Shown here: one piece after another, positions 10,860 to 22,652 of the stretch
Layout of the letters: each line of letters begins with the position of its first letter
Position numbering within the stretch: position 1 is the stretch's first letter
Source: Cristatella mucedo
Lineage: Eukaryota > Bryozoa > Phylactolaemata > Cristatellidae
Assembly (NCBI GenBank): GCA_009760855.2
Contig: WPIO01000006.1
Location: 5,142,501-5,206,500 of the forward strand
DNA: 64,000 nucleotides
Direction: 5' to 3'
Notes under the pieces: model-generated
Told to the model about the DNA's origin: nothing
The model's input: only the letters and a program-made list of their open reading frames with translations
The model's database searches: none
Translations under genes and position numbers: made by a program

Positions 10860-11240
10860 ATGTAGGCACTCTTGCAAGATTTTGCACTTAGTTAGATAAA
10901 GACATGGCCACCAGCCACTTATAGTTGGCTTCCCTGTCTAGACAACATGCTCCCAAAGCCTGGACCTCACTCCCGACTGACGTCACAACATCCTCTGACG
11001 TGATGCTTAAGAAAGAAGCTTCAAACGTGCCTGTTTGTTGCAGCATCTATTGGGTCCTTTTTATTCATCCTCTGTGTGCGAATTCTTGCTGACACTATGC
11101 CTGCTGCTACTAAGCAAATATACCTGTTGTCTTGAGCATGTGAGTGTCACAGCAAATAACGTTAAGCTTGATGAGAATGCAAATTTTACCAATAATAATT
11201 TGGTCATGCTTTCTTTATAGCATCTGTATTGTGTCAAAAA
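10860..11240 (+). mobile_element. LINE A C-terminal fragment, degenerate
   Basis: Contains GCTCCCAAAGCCTGGACCTC and CTCCCGACTGACGTCAC, matching the end of the LINE A RT ORF (translated PKAWNSLP in better copies), followed by the 3' UTR landmarks CTGACACTATGCCTGC and TGAGTGTCAC. Confidence 0.7.
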
Positions 11241-11334
11241 AAATGTTGCATACACACCTGGCTAGAGCGATTTGGAAATTGACTGGTTTAGACCCGTTTT
11301 AGGTTGCACTCGGTAGTTTATCCCAACAGATTGC

Positions 11335-11860
11335 CTTGAATTGGCTGTGATGGAGCGTCCGAAAAGCGTACTTTCTCTGTGCAAAGTCTGGATCGTGCTT
11401 CCGGCAATGGTCAACTCCTGCGATCATCTTGCATCTTTAAGCTTCTGCAAAAAGACCAAATCTTATACCTCTATTTTCATGTCTTCAGTTTGCATATACA
11501 ACTATTTCCTAATCAATCTTCTGATCGTACAATCTCGTCTCGGAACTCAATTCATTTACCTCTACCTCTAAAAAAACCTCAAGTCCTTTGTAGACCCGAA
11601 CCTACAGTTTGTCGGCTCCCAAGGCGTGAAACTAGTTCCCACTGACGTCACGATATTCATAAAGTACCGCCGTTTAAAAAGGAGCTAAAGGCCAATTTCG
11701 GACAGAATTAACTCCGGCCATTTCAATTGTGTCTTTTCCGCTTGATTGTGCTTACACAGTACACGTTCTCACTTGCGAATTGACGCGCTTCAATTGAAGC
11801 TAATGTAACGTGCATCGAAAAAAAATTAGCACTCAAATGGGGATAGAAAAATTTGTTCTT
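11335..11860 (+). repeat. LINE A remnant joined to inverted end of repeat C
   Basis: 11560-11690 is a degraded end of the LINE A RT ORF (CTCAAGTCCTTTGTAGACCC onward). 11690-11850 is the reverse of the AT-rich end of repeat C. The same joined pair occurs in opposite orientation at about 31000-31560, so the composite was copied as one piece. Confidence 0.6.
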
Positions 11861-11929
11861 TGGATGACATGCAAGCTTCTGAGTATTATGATATACATGT
11901 TAAACTTACCAGCTAGCAGTAGCTAGGGA

Positions 11930-12050
11930 ATCCCTGCTCGAAGGCTGGGAGGGATCAAAGCAAAGGTACAACTGAGTGTCATCTGCATAGAAGTGAAAGC
12001 CTAGATTGTGCTTGGCAATCACATCAGCAAGAGGCAGAGTATAACTTACC
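11930..12050 (-). mobile_element. LINE A reverse-transcriptase fragment
   Basis: The reverse strand covers the RT catalytic block: AGGCTTTCACTTCTATGCAG precedes ATGACACTCAGTTGTAC (motif A-DDTQLY) and GATCCCTCCCAGCC, as in the 40.7 kb copy. Confidence 0.75.
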
Positions 12051-12145
12051 ATTCAATTGCATTTTCCTTTGCAGCCAATGTAAAGCGTCTAGAAAGAGAT
12101 TAAGTTCTCTGAGAGCGCTTTATCAAGTGCAATATTATTATTAAT
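12045..12145 (+). mobile_element. LINE A 3' tail
   Basis: CATTCAATTGCATTTTCC, then the hairpin (AAGAGATTAAGTTCTCT) and GCGCTTTATCAAGTGC with ATT repeats. Opposite orientation to the RT piece just before it. Confidence 0.8.
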
Positions 12146-12149
12146 TTGG

Positions 12150-12420
12150 TTTATTTTGCGTTGCCGGAAATGTACCTCGACACTGCCGTGCTCGCATGAA
12201 CCAAAAGGGAGGGTAAATAACATTGAGAAATGATCAGATTTGATAGGCAGGCACACGTTGATGTCTCTGTGTGGACATCCTTTGTGATCACCAGCTTTAG
12301 AATGTGGCCACCAATGCGAGTCCCACAATAAGCTTTTCGTACCAAGGCGACACTCTCCAAAGCAAAAAATAGAGCACAGTCGGCGGATTCCATCCAGGCT
12401 TATCAGTGCTAAATTCTCAA
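12150..12420 (-). mobile_element. LINE A endonuclease-domain fragment
   Basis: Minus-strand frames contain a GH-L-LVIT block followed by the pair SDHFSM, which resembles the end of an APE-type endonuclease of CR1/L2 LINEs (LDLVIT and the catalytic SDH). The frame shifts between the two blocks. Confidence 0.6.
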
Positions 12421-13660
12421 GCAAGTAGCAACGGCTGTTCATGCCGAACTGCTTTGATGAGGAGCTCCGAAAATTTTTCCGCGGTCGAGGTTAGACTGCA
12501 GGAATACATTCCATGGATCGCAATCATAAAAGGCACGATTTTCGATCCGAATCTTCCGGTGTTTCTTCTTCGTAGAATCTACTGCCTAGACTCATTAACG
12601 GCAGCGCCACATCGGGGCCCGTGCTTTGGTCTCTGTGAAGTGACGTTCTATCTCAAAAAAATGCTAGAGCTTAAAAAGAAAGACGCCGTAGAAAATTTCG
12701 TTTGCAAGAATTTGTGCAAAAAATCTGTTAGAGCAATGACATCTGACCCAGGCTGACTTTACATTTTTGACTACGCACATTTTCACCGTTTAACTTAAGG
12801 AGTTTTGAGAAGGATACGAGGATAGCTCAGCTACCCTTAGAGAAGCCAGGCTAGATTTTGTCAAAAACAAACTGCATGAGAACCACGGCCCATAAAGAAT
12901 ATTCATCATTTGTGCTTTATCTTCGTTATGAGCAGAGGGCACACTGCAATGCATCTGACCTCTTTGACAATAGCAGGAAGTTTATTTCGGCTCTTCAAGC
13001 CTTATTGCTTATTGCTTATGCCTAAGAACCAGCCGGTCGCATTCCTGATACGGCGATTACCTTAAACTCCCCAAATGATAGTACAGACTAAGAATTCGGA
13101 CTACTGAGAGAAGGCGAGATTGGTTACGCGCCAACAGACGTCGTTAGATAGTTTTCTAAGTAGCTTCTTTTTATAAAATCAGAAAATCACCTGATAAATT
13201 CTGCCCTTATCTTCAGCCCCAGAGATAGCATTTTGTCGAGTGCCAACCGAATCTGCCTACATCGATGAAACTACCTCAATTTAACAAAACCATTTTAGCA
13301 AGCAATTTGAGTGCAGCGTCTTAAATTTATTGAATTTCAAAACAGTTAACCATCGAAGTGAACTTTTCAGTTGTGTCCGTTGTCAGCTGTCCGAATAAGT
13401 CTCGGAGAAGTTAAGGTGCTGCGTAGAGGAAGCGCCACAACGTCAAGCTCGCGAGAATCGACGAGATGTCGAAGCAAGCAGCTTCGATGCGGCACACTCC
13501 ACTCTGAGCGCCAGCTGCCGCGTCATTAGCCACATCTCGCACAGCCCGCCGCTCCAAGCGCTTGAGCAGCGCCGTTTGGACGGTGATGATAGGAATTTTA
13601 CCTTTCCCGACATCGTCTAATTTTTCGCCAACCTCGGTTCCACCGTCGGTTGTCAAAAAA
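12421..13660. other. Non-coding, nothing recognised
   Basis: Contains ORFs up to 116 codons (12406-12756, plus) without motifs I recognise. No RNA gene or repeat match seen. Confidence 0.4.
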
Positions 13661-13739
13661 TTACCCGATATCGCGAAAGGAAAAATTCTATCATCACTAA
13701 ATTTAATTTTTTATATATTTGTATATGGAGATATATTGT

Positions 13740-14466
13740 ATGAAGTGTAAAAAGTCGACTGATACATTACATGAAGAGTATGTTGAAGTAGATAGCACAA
13801 AAGGAATGAGAGGAATGATAATAATAATTAAGAGCAATCTGTACAATCTGTAGTAAAAAGAAATCAAAGTTTGTTAAACTCAGAAGTAGTACTGCTGTTC
13901 CAGTTGCTGTTGGTGAAGGATCTTTATCTCAAGGAAGAAGGATTGGAAGAAGTGTTGGTGAAGGATCTTTATCACGAGGAAGAAGGATTGGAAGAGGATC
14001 TTTATCACGAGGAAAAAGGATTGGAAGAGGAGTAAATGAACAACAAATAATTGGTGAGATTAAGAGTGCGATAGAAAAACTAAAAAAAAAATTATCAGCT
14101 TTAACAGATATAGAAATAAATAATTATATAAAAGAATTAGATATAAAAAACTTTAGAGGTGTCTTTGCTAGAGATGAACTGACAAAGCCATTAGAGAATG
14201 AATGTCTTATTTGTAATACAGCAGAATCAGACCTTGCAATATATCACTGGGTCGCATTAAAGAAAGAAGGGTCTAAGTGTTTTTACTTCGATTCTTTTGG
14301 AGCATCACCAATGCCAGAGGTAATAAGTTACTTCGGTGATATACCATCTTTTCAAACGTTTCAACTTCAAAAGTTCAATCAGAAAGATTGTGGAAAATGG
14401 TGTCTAATCTTCTTAAAACTAATGGAATTGACTGATTTTGGAACAACGATGGAATTATTTATTTGA
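13740..14466 (+). pseudogene. Adenovirus-type cysteine protease (adenain) gene, frameshifted
   Basis: An AT-rich island. A first frame opens at the ATG at 13740 and stops at 13851. The next frame is open from 13828 to a TGA at 14464. In order it shows a CxxC piece (CTICSKKKSKFV), three Gly/Ser/Arg repeats (GSLSxGRRIGR), a Lys-rich helix, then the protease core: HWVAL (catalytic His), FDSFG (acidic partner), and Q-K-DCGKWC (oxyanion Gln and catalytic Cys). This is the adenain signature used for capsid maturation in adenoviruses and Maverick/Polinton/adintovirus elements. The catalytic residues all look present; the break is in the N-terminal half. Confidence 0.8.
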
Positions 14467-14495
14467 ATTAAACAAATTATTTACCATTTATAGAA

Positions 14496-14693
14496 ATGGA
14501 ATTCCAAAATAAGAAATTCGGAGTTCTTGAAAATGCTTCATTTATGATTCCAAAAGGAAAACCAGCTCGAGTTCACATTGAAGAGAGGATTTCAAAAGAT
14601 TCTAAGCAATATTACAACATGTGGTTATACATTACCGAAGACATAATACCATCTATTTATTGGGCATATCGTGATAGCTGTCTGCCAAGCTAG
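14496..14693 (+). CDS. Unrecognised ORF downstream of the viral protease
   Basis: A 65-codon ATG ORF 30 bases after the protease stop, on the same strand and with the same AT-rich codon use, starting MEFQNKKFGVLE. Viral character ends near 14670, where composition changes, so the C-terminus is probably host sequence read by chance. It may be the truncated start of another viral structural gene. No family recognised. Confidence 0.4.
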   Translation: MEFQNKKFGVLENASFMIPKGKPARVHIEERISKDSKQYYNMWLYITEDIIPSIYWAYRDSCLPS

Positions 14694-14699
14694 CTCGGG

Positions 14700-16170
14700 C
14701 ACAGAGAGGCTGACTGAGCTCTCACATCTGCCGCTACCTCAGCTCTTCTGAGCAGGCCTCCGCACCAACAAGTAACGAACTTCAACGAGAGGTCAAGAAA
14801 AGTCTGCTTGAACGTATGGTGCGACCCCATAACTCGCCTGAACGATCAAGTGCCTTCGAATTGGCAAGAATTAACAGATTTTGAAAATCGATACAACGTT
14901 ACATTGTGAGGCTAAGATCTAATTTGCTTCGGTATTAGGACATAGCTCATGTCTTTTATCAAAACCACATCTCTAATCGTTCTGCCACATAGTTCGACAA
15001 AACAAAGGAGTTTAAATATTATAACAATGCTCCCCAACAGAATTAAGAAAATTGACCTTATTTAATCCCCACCACCACAGTCGTCTACTTTCACATCTTC
15101 TGCCAGTCGAATGTACCGCAAACTCGAGGCATATTGGCTTATGTAGAAACCAGGTAACTGTGTAAAAGCCAGCAAGATGCTACAGTCGCCACGTGATCCG
15201 ATGTCATGCTAAATCAAAAAGTGTATACCACCACACCCAATTTAACTCAAAAGTATCTTGTTGATCAGAGGATAACCAACCATCTCGTGTCAGATTAAGG
15301 TCAATCGTGGCCGATTACCCACAGCTACTTGGAGTGAAGGACTGAGGTCAAACTCCAGGCCTCAAAAGCATTTTATTTATTTTAATACTTGTGCTGGTTC
15401 TGCAGGAGTCGAAAGTCCCACAGCATATAATCATCTAAATTCATAAAGCAAGTGGCTGCATTGTTGGTACAAGGACCATGACTTAATGATTCGTCCTTAG
15501 TAATAGTGGTGACCGAGTGCTACCACGCCCACCTATTTCGCATTCTGGAGCACGAATGCGTCATACCGAGAACGTGCAACACGATACATTTTAACTAGCA
15601 GATTAGGCGAAAATAGCTGACCGGGGAATACTGGAGCTAGTGGCAATTGTCTAGCGACACATTTTGGTAGTTTTGGCGTACGTTTATTTACTCCTATAAA
15701 TTGTCTCGGTTTCCATGAACACTAAACCACCACGAACTTAGTATAATTAAGCCGCGTTTACAAGATCAGTCCTGCAGTCTAGCTTGCACCTTTGGAACCT
15801 AGCACGTCAACACTGGACGCCGTTCAAGACTGATCAAAGACTCTGACAAAGGACCATTTGTGCTCCACTTTCACGACTGCCAACTTTATACCGCAAGGCA
15901 ATGTAAAAAATTTCTCTGCTTAGATGTAGGTAATACATTATAGTTAGTCCATACACTTGGGACAATCCGTGTTGAATCCGTAACTCGCTGGTTGCATGTC
16001 AACAGGCGTGTGCTACCATGTGCTGAAGTTGGTGTTAAACTCTGCTGCTAGGTCTATCTGTCGCAAGCGTCTCAGATGACCTAATACGGCAAGTCATCAC
16101 CAAAGTGCGCTGGGTATTCATAAATCAGCTTGTCGACTTAAAGATTGAGGTACTACATTGAGGGATCTAT
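14700..16170. other. Non-coding, nothing recognised
   Basis: No ORF of interest, no repeat match and no RNA gene seen. Confidence 0.5.
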
Positions 16171-16174
16171 ATTA

Positions 16175-16262
16175 TCCAGCCGATGTAAAGCGCCGAGAAA
16201 GCGATTAAATCTCTAAGGGTGCTTTATTAACCTACTATTATTACTATTATTAATAATATTAC
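16175..16262 (+). mobile_element. LINE A 3' tail
   Basis: CCGATGTAAAGCGCCGAG, the hairpin AAGCGATTAAATCTCT, GGGTGCTTTATTAAC and ATT repeats. Tail only. Confidence 0.75.
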
Positions 16263-17095
16263 TTATCAGAAAAACTCCACGGAGAACTGAGGCATCGTGC
16301 CACCACCTGCTCAATTTAGATGTATCTGACATCAGGCATTTACTGAGTGAATTAATTTATTCACCATCAACCTCGCAAAGTGCCGGTGACATCCGTTTTT
16401 GTGAGACCCGGAATGGCATGAGTATTTTTTATCGTGTCATGCGTGACTATTTCTCGGTTCCCGTCAGGTTACAAATTTGACGATGTACATTAGGTTGTTC
16501 ACGAATATGCCAACAATATTAGTATTTTGCAAGCTACAATCATTAGTAACTGCGTTCGTAGTATTCAATGGTTGAACCTCAAACAAGGCCATTGATGGTC
16601 GGTCAGTTGAACTTCATCGGTTGTTACATACGTATGAAGCCTCTCTTTGACCGTGCAACGTTAAAGTCTGACTTCTTAACTGTGCTTCTAGAGACTAGCT
16701 TACAACATTACTTGTCAGCAATAGCATGGACTAGCACATTTAACGGAGCTCTTCTCCTTCAAAATCCCTGCAGTTCAGATGCAGCTGAGCACGCAGTCCT
16801 AACGATGTGGAGCTTAAGCTTTTACTGTCGTTCGCGCTTGGAATCGTGAACATGGTTGGTTGCTGTAAGAAATATTTTCAAAAATGCCTGACTTGTTTCG
16901 AGAAATATTTCATTCAAAAGTTTAATTAAAACAAGTGCCTAAAGATCCTAGACGAAAACGGTGCTGGCATTCAATATCGGCTGTTCAACATTGTTGATTT
17001 CAGTGACAAAATTGTTCGAGCACAGCAGCCATTGTAACGACGCCAAGGCGAACACGATGCATGGTCGCTTTCTTGTAAGCGTCATTAATGGGCTT
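16263..17095. other. Non-coding, nothing recognised
   Basis: Holds one 93-codon plus ORF (16568-16849) with no recognisable motif. Confidence 0.4.
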
Positions 17096-17099
17096 TTTG

Positions 17100-18430
17100 A
17101 AATGAATGGCGGTGTCATTTCTCTCTCCGTCGTCTCCTCATTTGCTGAGGCAGTTTCGGCCCGCATTTGTTGTTGGATGAATCCGCTTCACAGCCATCGC
17201 GCCGGATGATTTCACCTTGACCTTCAGTCCATCACTGACTGACTCAGGAGACCGGCTGTTCTTGGAGCTGCAGACTCCATCTGATTGGCTGTACCTTAGC
17301 CAATAGTATTCATTCAGGACTACTCTGTATTGGACCTGTTTGTTACTCGTTCTTAGTTCGTGTTTCCGTATTTGGATATGGTCCACGTTATGTTTGTCGG
17401 CTGTGGTAATAAACTACCGTAATTTTCTCGACCATTGACTGGTGAATGGCTTCACGGTAACCTCAGCGATGAAGGTCATACGGCAGTGTTTGTGATGCCG
17501 AGTGTCTTTCGGGTGGCAGGGCGATGGCTGTGTCGCAGTGGCTCACTCCGGCCAACAGCTTTCCAGCCGTCATCAGTTAACGAGGCCGATGGGGTCTTTC
17601 GTCGGACTTGCTTTGCGGTCGGTGCGGCCATCGCACGGCCATAAATCCTGTCTGCGCTTTCACCGTTCGAGAGTGTGCCAATATCGGCGACGTCGGCGGC
17701 CCTAAGCTTTGCCCCTGTAGCTGCAACTGCCGCGGTCATGCAGCCTCTGGTGTATCCCTCGCTGGAATCGACCGTAGCATGCCTCTGCCCTGCCGTAGCG
17801 TCGAGGCCGCCGCCGTTCTACTTGGTAACGGACGCGTCTTAACAACCCTTTCAGCCAACGGTGGTCGAGGCGTGGCTGTACTGTCTATTCGGAGGCATTG
17901 AGCGCTTAACCGAGCTATCGCCCGGGAATTGCCTAAATTGCGATTGCCCCCTGGCCTTGATACGTCACCCAGGCGCACATAAAACCGCCACCGAAACTCA
18001 CCTCTTTAGCATTCGAATCAAGTTTTGCCTAATGCTCTTTCAGAGCTTTCACCACAGCTGGCAGCATTTAATCTTCGGGTGGTCAACCGTCGCTTTGCAT
18101 CCTGTTTCGTGCTTCGCTCGAACAGTCACTACCACTGCCACTAGTATTCGACAAAAGCAATGGCTTCCGGCATTACGAGAAGCGAACTGTAATGCTGGGC
18201 TTCTTTTACGTTTGGCTGCCCGCGGTATGAGGAATGATTCCTTGCCGAGGCTAGGTCTGCCCGCTGCTGCTGCTTCGAGTGCTTGCCGCCCATCAGCCGT
18301 TCCGTCGCACGCATTTCATCTCCGAACCACTGCTACTGACCACCGCTCGCTCCTGGGCACGGGTCTAAAGCAGAAGCATTCGGCACACTGCGTCTCGCCG
18401 ACTCGATTGTTTTCCCGCTTCTGAGCGGCC
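17100..18430 (+). repeat. GC-rich dispersed repeat C, copy 2
   Basis: Aligns with 5575-6880: TCATTTGCTGAGGCAG at the start, then GGGCGATGGCTGTGTCGCAG and GAGGCCGATGGGGTCTTTCG. A stretch at about 17165-17430 has no counterpart in copy 1. The minus-strand reading RRKTPSAPLTD with GRSEPLR is partly shared with copy 1, but frames break elsewhere, so coding is doubtful. Confidence 0.65.
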
Positions 18431-19305
18431 AATCACCATTTGATGCGCATGCAATGGGCGTGCCTTCTTGTGCGTGGAAATCTCGCTATCAGCCTTTAAA
18501 GCGGCTGAAAAAGTTTCCAGGCATCAAATGTGAACTTTATTACTGCCTGTGTAGACCAAAGTGCACGCAGTTGTCGCCCTACTTGATGCACGAACTGGAG
18601 ATAGGAGCATGCCAAACGTGGTAGCTCTCAGCGAGTGCAGTTCATTAGCTGCAGGTGCCCACTCGAAGTAGAACTTAGCGGTTAGGTTCCACCTTCGTAC
18701 TAGTTAGCATAGCTTGACATACATTTTTGGCACAGAGCATGGCGTATACCACGAATTACCTAGATGCATAATAAACATGCAAGAGAAGGCGACTTAATTC
18801 CAGCTTACGAACATGAAATCCGGCCAGAATGAGGATGTCGTTAAAGAAAACTTTACTTTTTACGACTGGGCACGTACAAAGTCTTTAATACACCACGCAC
18901 GGGCGAAGTATCTCTCTAGTAGCATGGCATACAGTTGGAAAATAAAAATCTGTTCAGGCCACCTCGCTGTGCTTTATCACGTTAAAAATTAGTTTGGCTG
19001 AAAATTGCTGCCACCGATACGCCATCAACCTGATCAATTGCTTTCGAAGTCGAGATCGTCCGACCTCTGAAGCTCTAGAAGAACTAGTAGCTGCGTTTCA
19101 GCCAGAGGCAGCATCCAAGTTAGGCTCGATCGTTCTGTCACTGGAATTTTGACCGTATATTGCATTAAGCTTCGCAAACCGCACAATGTAAGCACGAGGG
19201 AACACTTGCACAATCTGACGGCCATGCCAATGCAAGTGAGATCTTTTAAGTGCAATTATCTCATAGTTTGCTGTGATATGCAATCCCAAAGAGAGCTTTT
19301 CTAAT
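18431..19305. other. Non-coding, nothing recognised
   Basis: No coding block or repeat match; short ORFs only. Confidence 0.45.
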
Positions 19306-19309
19306 CTTT

Positions 19310-21150
19310 TCTATCACTGACACTGCGTATCAATCGAAGACAATGGCCCGAGGCAATGCCGCAACCTGTGACGGTCTGTTACATTTACACTCGATGCTGG
19401 TTGGAGGAGATCCCATTTTTCTTGCACATTACAGTATTAACTGTGCAACCGCATCATTTCAACCAACAACAAACGTGCATTGGAGGGCAATGCACGGCAA
19501 TTGAAGGCAATGGCCCGTCTTCTACCTCAATCTATTTCATATTTAGTGGAAGTCGGCTTTTCCGAAGCTGTAATTATCATGCCACATAACGTTTAATTTG
19601 TGGGCACATACTTTCTACACACTTTTCATGCTTAATCTTGGATGGAGAAACCAGGAAAAAGTTGGTGAAGCTTTCTCTTATGCTAATTTCACAATTTGAT
19701 CTAACAAGTTAAACTCGTTTTCGTGTCAAAATCAGCAGGAACTTGTTGGGACCAATATCTTTTTCAGGTAATAGAGATCTTACAGGTTTTTAAAGTATGA
19801 ATTTCTCACCCGAGAAACGTCTGAGAAATTGGAAAGTCTATTTTCTATATTTTGATCACTGTCTGACTTCCTGCTCTTTCCTGGAGATGGCTAATGCCTT
19901 TGAATCGGGGTGGGGACTGGGTTTCAGCAGAAGTGTGATACTGGGGCGTTGGATGAAGTAAAGTGTGGCTACGTTATGGCAGGCATGCTCTTGCAAGTTT
20001 GAAATTTGAAATAAGCAGCCATGCAAAGTAGCAGCTGCTTAAGTGGTCTGTTGTTTCCTGAGAAAATGCATGCATTATATGAGCTACAATCATTTACCTT
20101 GACTTTAGGAGTTCTCTTGCAGTGTTTGCATTTTAGATTAGGTGCAAATGGATTATGTTCCCAACAAACATACCAAAGCTCCATTTTAGGATATGATCAT
20201 CTTAGCAGACGTTTCACGGGTTACTGTTTTGCTTTTTCCTGAATGCATTGTACGTACACCTAGCAAAATGTATCTCCGGGGTTTAACCAAATTATCAGTG
20301 CCTTGCCGACGAAATGCGGTCTATTAGTAGTCTCACACTCTGCAATAAAATAACGTAGAATGTTCGATTAGGGCACTACTGCTACGCTTTCATGGATATT
20401 ATTCAATAGTGTTATGTCTGTCGAATCTGAACTAATTCGGGTAAGCTCACACATTGTGCTATATGCAGAAAGCTGACGTCAGCACAGGGAGTATATCATA
20501 GCCCTGCGATATTCAAAATACTTTTACCTTTACACAGAAGAAATATTGTTCTGGAGCAATAGCTACTGCCTATTAATTGCATGTACAAGGGATTGAGAAA
20601 TTAACACTGCAGGCAGAAAAAATTGAAATCTCACGTAGTACTGCAAGAGTCTTTCTGCGGAGTTATCAAGACCTGCGCTTAATGATCAACATAAGTTTAT
20701 CCGTGATTTCACAAATGGATTGACCAGCTATGCTACGGTAAGCTTTTTGAAGGATGCGTGATTGTTTGCCCTGCTTCGTAGCCGAAGTAGCCAGACTTCA
20801 CTTTGGAGTTGATGGGATTACCTAGTATAAAGTCTCATTAGAAGACGTAGTCAGCACTGCATGTTGGCGCTTCAGAAAATGTGATAGCAGCAAGAGGTTG
20901 ACCAACCGCCCTGAGGAAATTGATTGGCAGCAGTGGGAGATGGGGGATTGCTCTCATGGAGCTGGCAGTACGCAGGCAGTAGCACAGTGACTTGACGCCT
21001 GAGAAAGACACGATCATCATTAATCGTAGCCATACCGTGTTCGAGAATACATTTTCTGTAGTACGCATTCATGTTCCAGATGACTACTTGATCTATAGAT
21101 TATTGTTCGGATGTCATGCTGACTAAAAAACGATACAACATAACACTAAT
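19310..21150 (+). repeat. Dispersed repeat D, copy 1
   Basis: A long direct repeat of 27900-29780, nearly collinear over 1.8 kb with scattered substitutions and small indels. Shared landmarks: GCATGCTCTTGCAAGTTTG, TTATTCAATAGTGTTATGTC and CGTAGCCATACCGTGTTC. A partial third copy starts at about 29820. ORFs are short and not conserved between copies. It could be a non-coding transposable element or a segmental duplication; no ends were identified. Confidence 0.8.
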
Positions 21151-21314
21151 GTGAACGAAATTCTTATTAGGAGACGTACTGCTATCCATGAACGTTTTTT
21201 AGTTGTTTCCTCCCATCGAAATCATCCAGCCACTTTAAAAAAATTTGTCATTCATATATACTTAGTTACCCAATTATCCACAGTAAGGCTTCAATGTCAT
21301 AGGGCTTACAGATG

Positions 21315-21670
21315 AATGTCAAGAAAATACAAAAACAATCTGGCAATCAAAAATTGCATAACTTTTAATTGTTTTACTTTTCAAAATACAGCAACGCTAG
21401 AAATGAGATCAGAAGGTCTGACGACTTATACATCAAAAGAAAAACGAATTGTGTAAACAATTTGTAATCCGATGTAAACCGGAAGCAGCATATCTATAAA
21501 TACAAGTTTTACCGAACTATGCATCATGCGACTTAGATACTTACTTGCTGAAGATTGCAAGATCGAGGTCCATAAGCAAAGCTTGTTGAGTTGTGCATGC
21601 TCATGGGTTTTATACACTCGGGCAGCATTTAAATATCAGAGTGAAATTTTAAATGCAAGTTCTGCTCTGA
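21315..21670 (+). mobile_element. Left arm of the palindromic TTAA element (element P)
   Basis: Starts ATGTCAAGAAAATAC and continues GATGTAAACCGGAAGCAGCA and GTTGAGTTGTGCATGC, aligning with the left arm at 54612-55080. No right arm was found nearby, so it is a half element. Confidence 0.65.
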
Positions 21671-22110
21671 TTTTATGACACATGATTGCGGTCAAATAAG
21701 ATGTACTCTACTCTGTTTCGTCATGAAACGTCACGCACCTTTATTTTCTGCAACCAAGAATATGTGCCTTGTGCTTGAAGCTTGCTTTCTGCAAGCTGCA
21801 AGCACAAGGCAGTAACTATAATTCATAGAAGAGAGAGTTGAGCAGAAAACATAAAGTGAGTCAGTCCCCTTCGAAGGCGAGAGGCAGAAGCAAGTCACAC
21901 ACAGCCTCGTTCGCATGTGGTCGACCACAAATGATGCACATGCTATCAGCCGAATACTGCATCAGTATATTACAATATACAATAATTTGCTTGCAAGGCT
22001 AAGCAGAAGAGGCTTTGAAAAAACCTGGAAGTGAGAGGCCGACAAAGCAGCAGCAGCTTAGCTGCCGAACAAGCTCACGATGAGGTTAGGTGATAGTAAC
22101 AAAAGCTCGT
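21671..22110. other. Non-coding, nothing recognised
   Basis: No exon, repeat or RNA gene seen. Confidence 0.45.
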
Positions 22111-22118
22111 GTTCACAC

Positions 22119-22365
22119 TCAGGTCAAGCTCCTCTTCAGCTCCTCAAGTGCGTCGTTGATCGCCTGCCTCACTGGGCTGAGCTCGGCGTCGACATCTATC
22201 CTAACGTAGACTCCTTTGCTGGTTTTAGCTTCAGAAATCCAAAACGGAGCGATGCGTAGGAGGCCACGAATGAGCTTCTCGGCGGTGGCTGCAACTCGGA
22301 AAAAGCTATCAGGCATCAGAAGGTGCATTTTAATAGCGACGGCAGTGTGTGCCATCTGGTGACAA
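22119..22365 (-). CDS. Possible terminal exon, unrecognised protein
   Basis: A minus-strand frame preceded by TTTGTCACCAG, a fair splice acceptor, and ending in TGA at 22119. It reads as ordinary protein: MAHTAVAIKMHLLMPD near the start, FWISEAKTSKGVYVRID in the middle and a helical end with DALEELKRSLT. About 79 residues. A SINE 2 copy begins immediately upstream. No family is recognised and no partner exon is proven, so this may be a true last exon or chance. Confidence 0.3.
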
Positions 22366-22374
22366 ACGAAAATA

Positions 22375-22505
22375 TAGTTCATTTATTTTTATTGCGCCCC
22401 AAGAGAACTTAATCTTTATTCCGGCGCTTCACATATGCCTCAGGGCCCTTGCTATTGCCCAGACCTTGGTCGGGGCTACCAAATTAACCACTGGACAGAG
22501 ACAGA
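22375..22505 (-). mobile_element. SINE 2 copy
   Basis: Reverse of the shared tail (TTGCGCCCCAAGAGAACTTA), a body with CTTCACATATGCCTC, and the tRNA-like part ACCTTGGTCGGGGCTACC and AACCACTGGACAGAG. Confidence 0.75.
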
Positions 22506-22519
22506 CCACAGAGGCTGAG

Positions 22520-22600
22520 ACAGAGACAGATAGCGTGAGAGATAGTGAGAGAAACAAGGAGAGAGAGAAAGAGAGAGATAGAAAGGGAGAGAGAGAGAAC
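22520..22600 (+). repeat. GA-rich low-complexity tract
   Basis: Imperfect GAGA/GATA run that gives a spurious Arg/Glu-rich ORF. Confidence 0.85.
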
Positions 22601-22652
22601 AGCAATCAAGGGGTAGGAAACGCAAATAGAGGAGTTGGTTGCAGATTGAAGA

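Noticed and set aside
22119-22365. Viral or transposon integrase exon
   Set aside because: No catalytic motif or zinc finger; left as an unrecognised exon.
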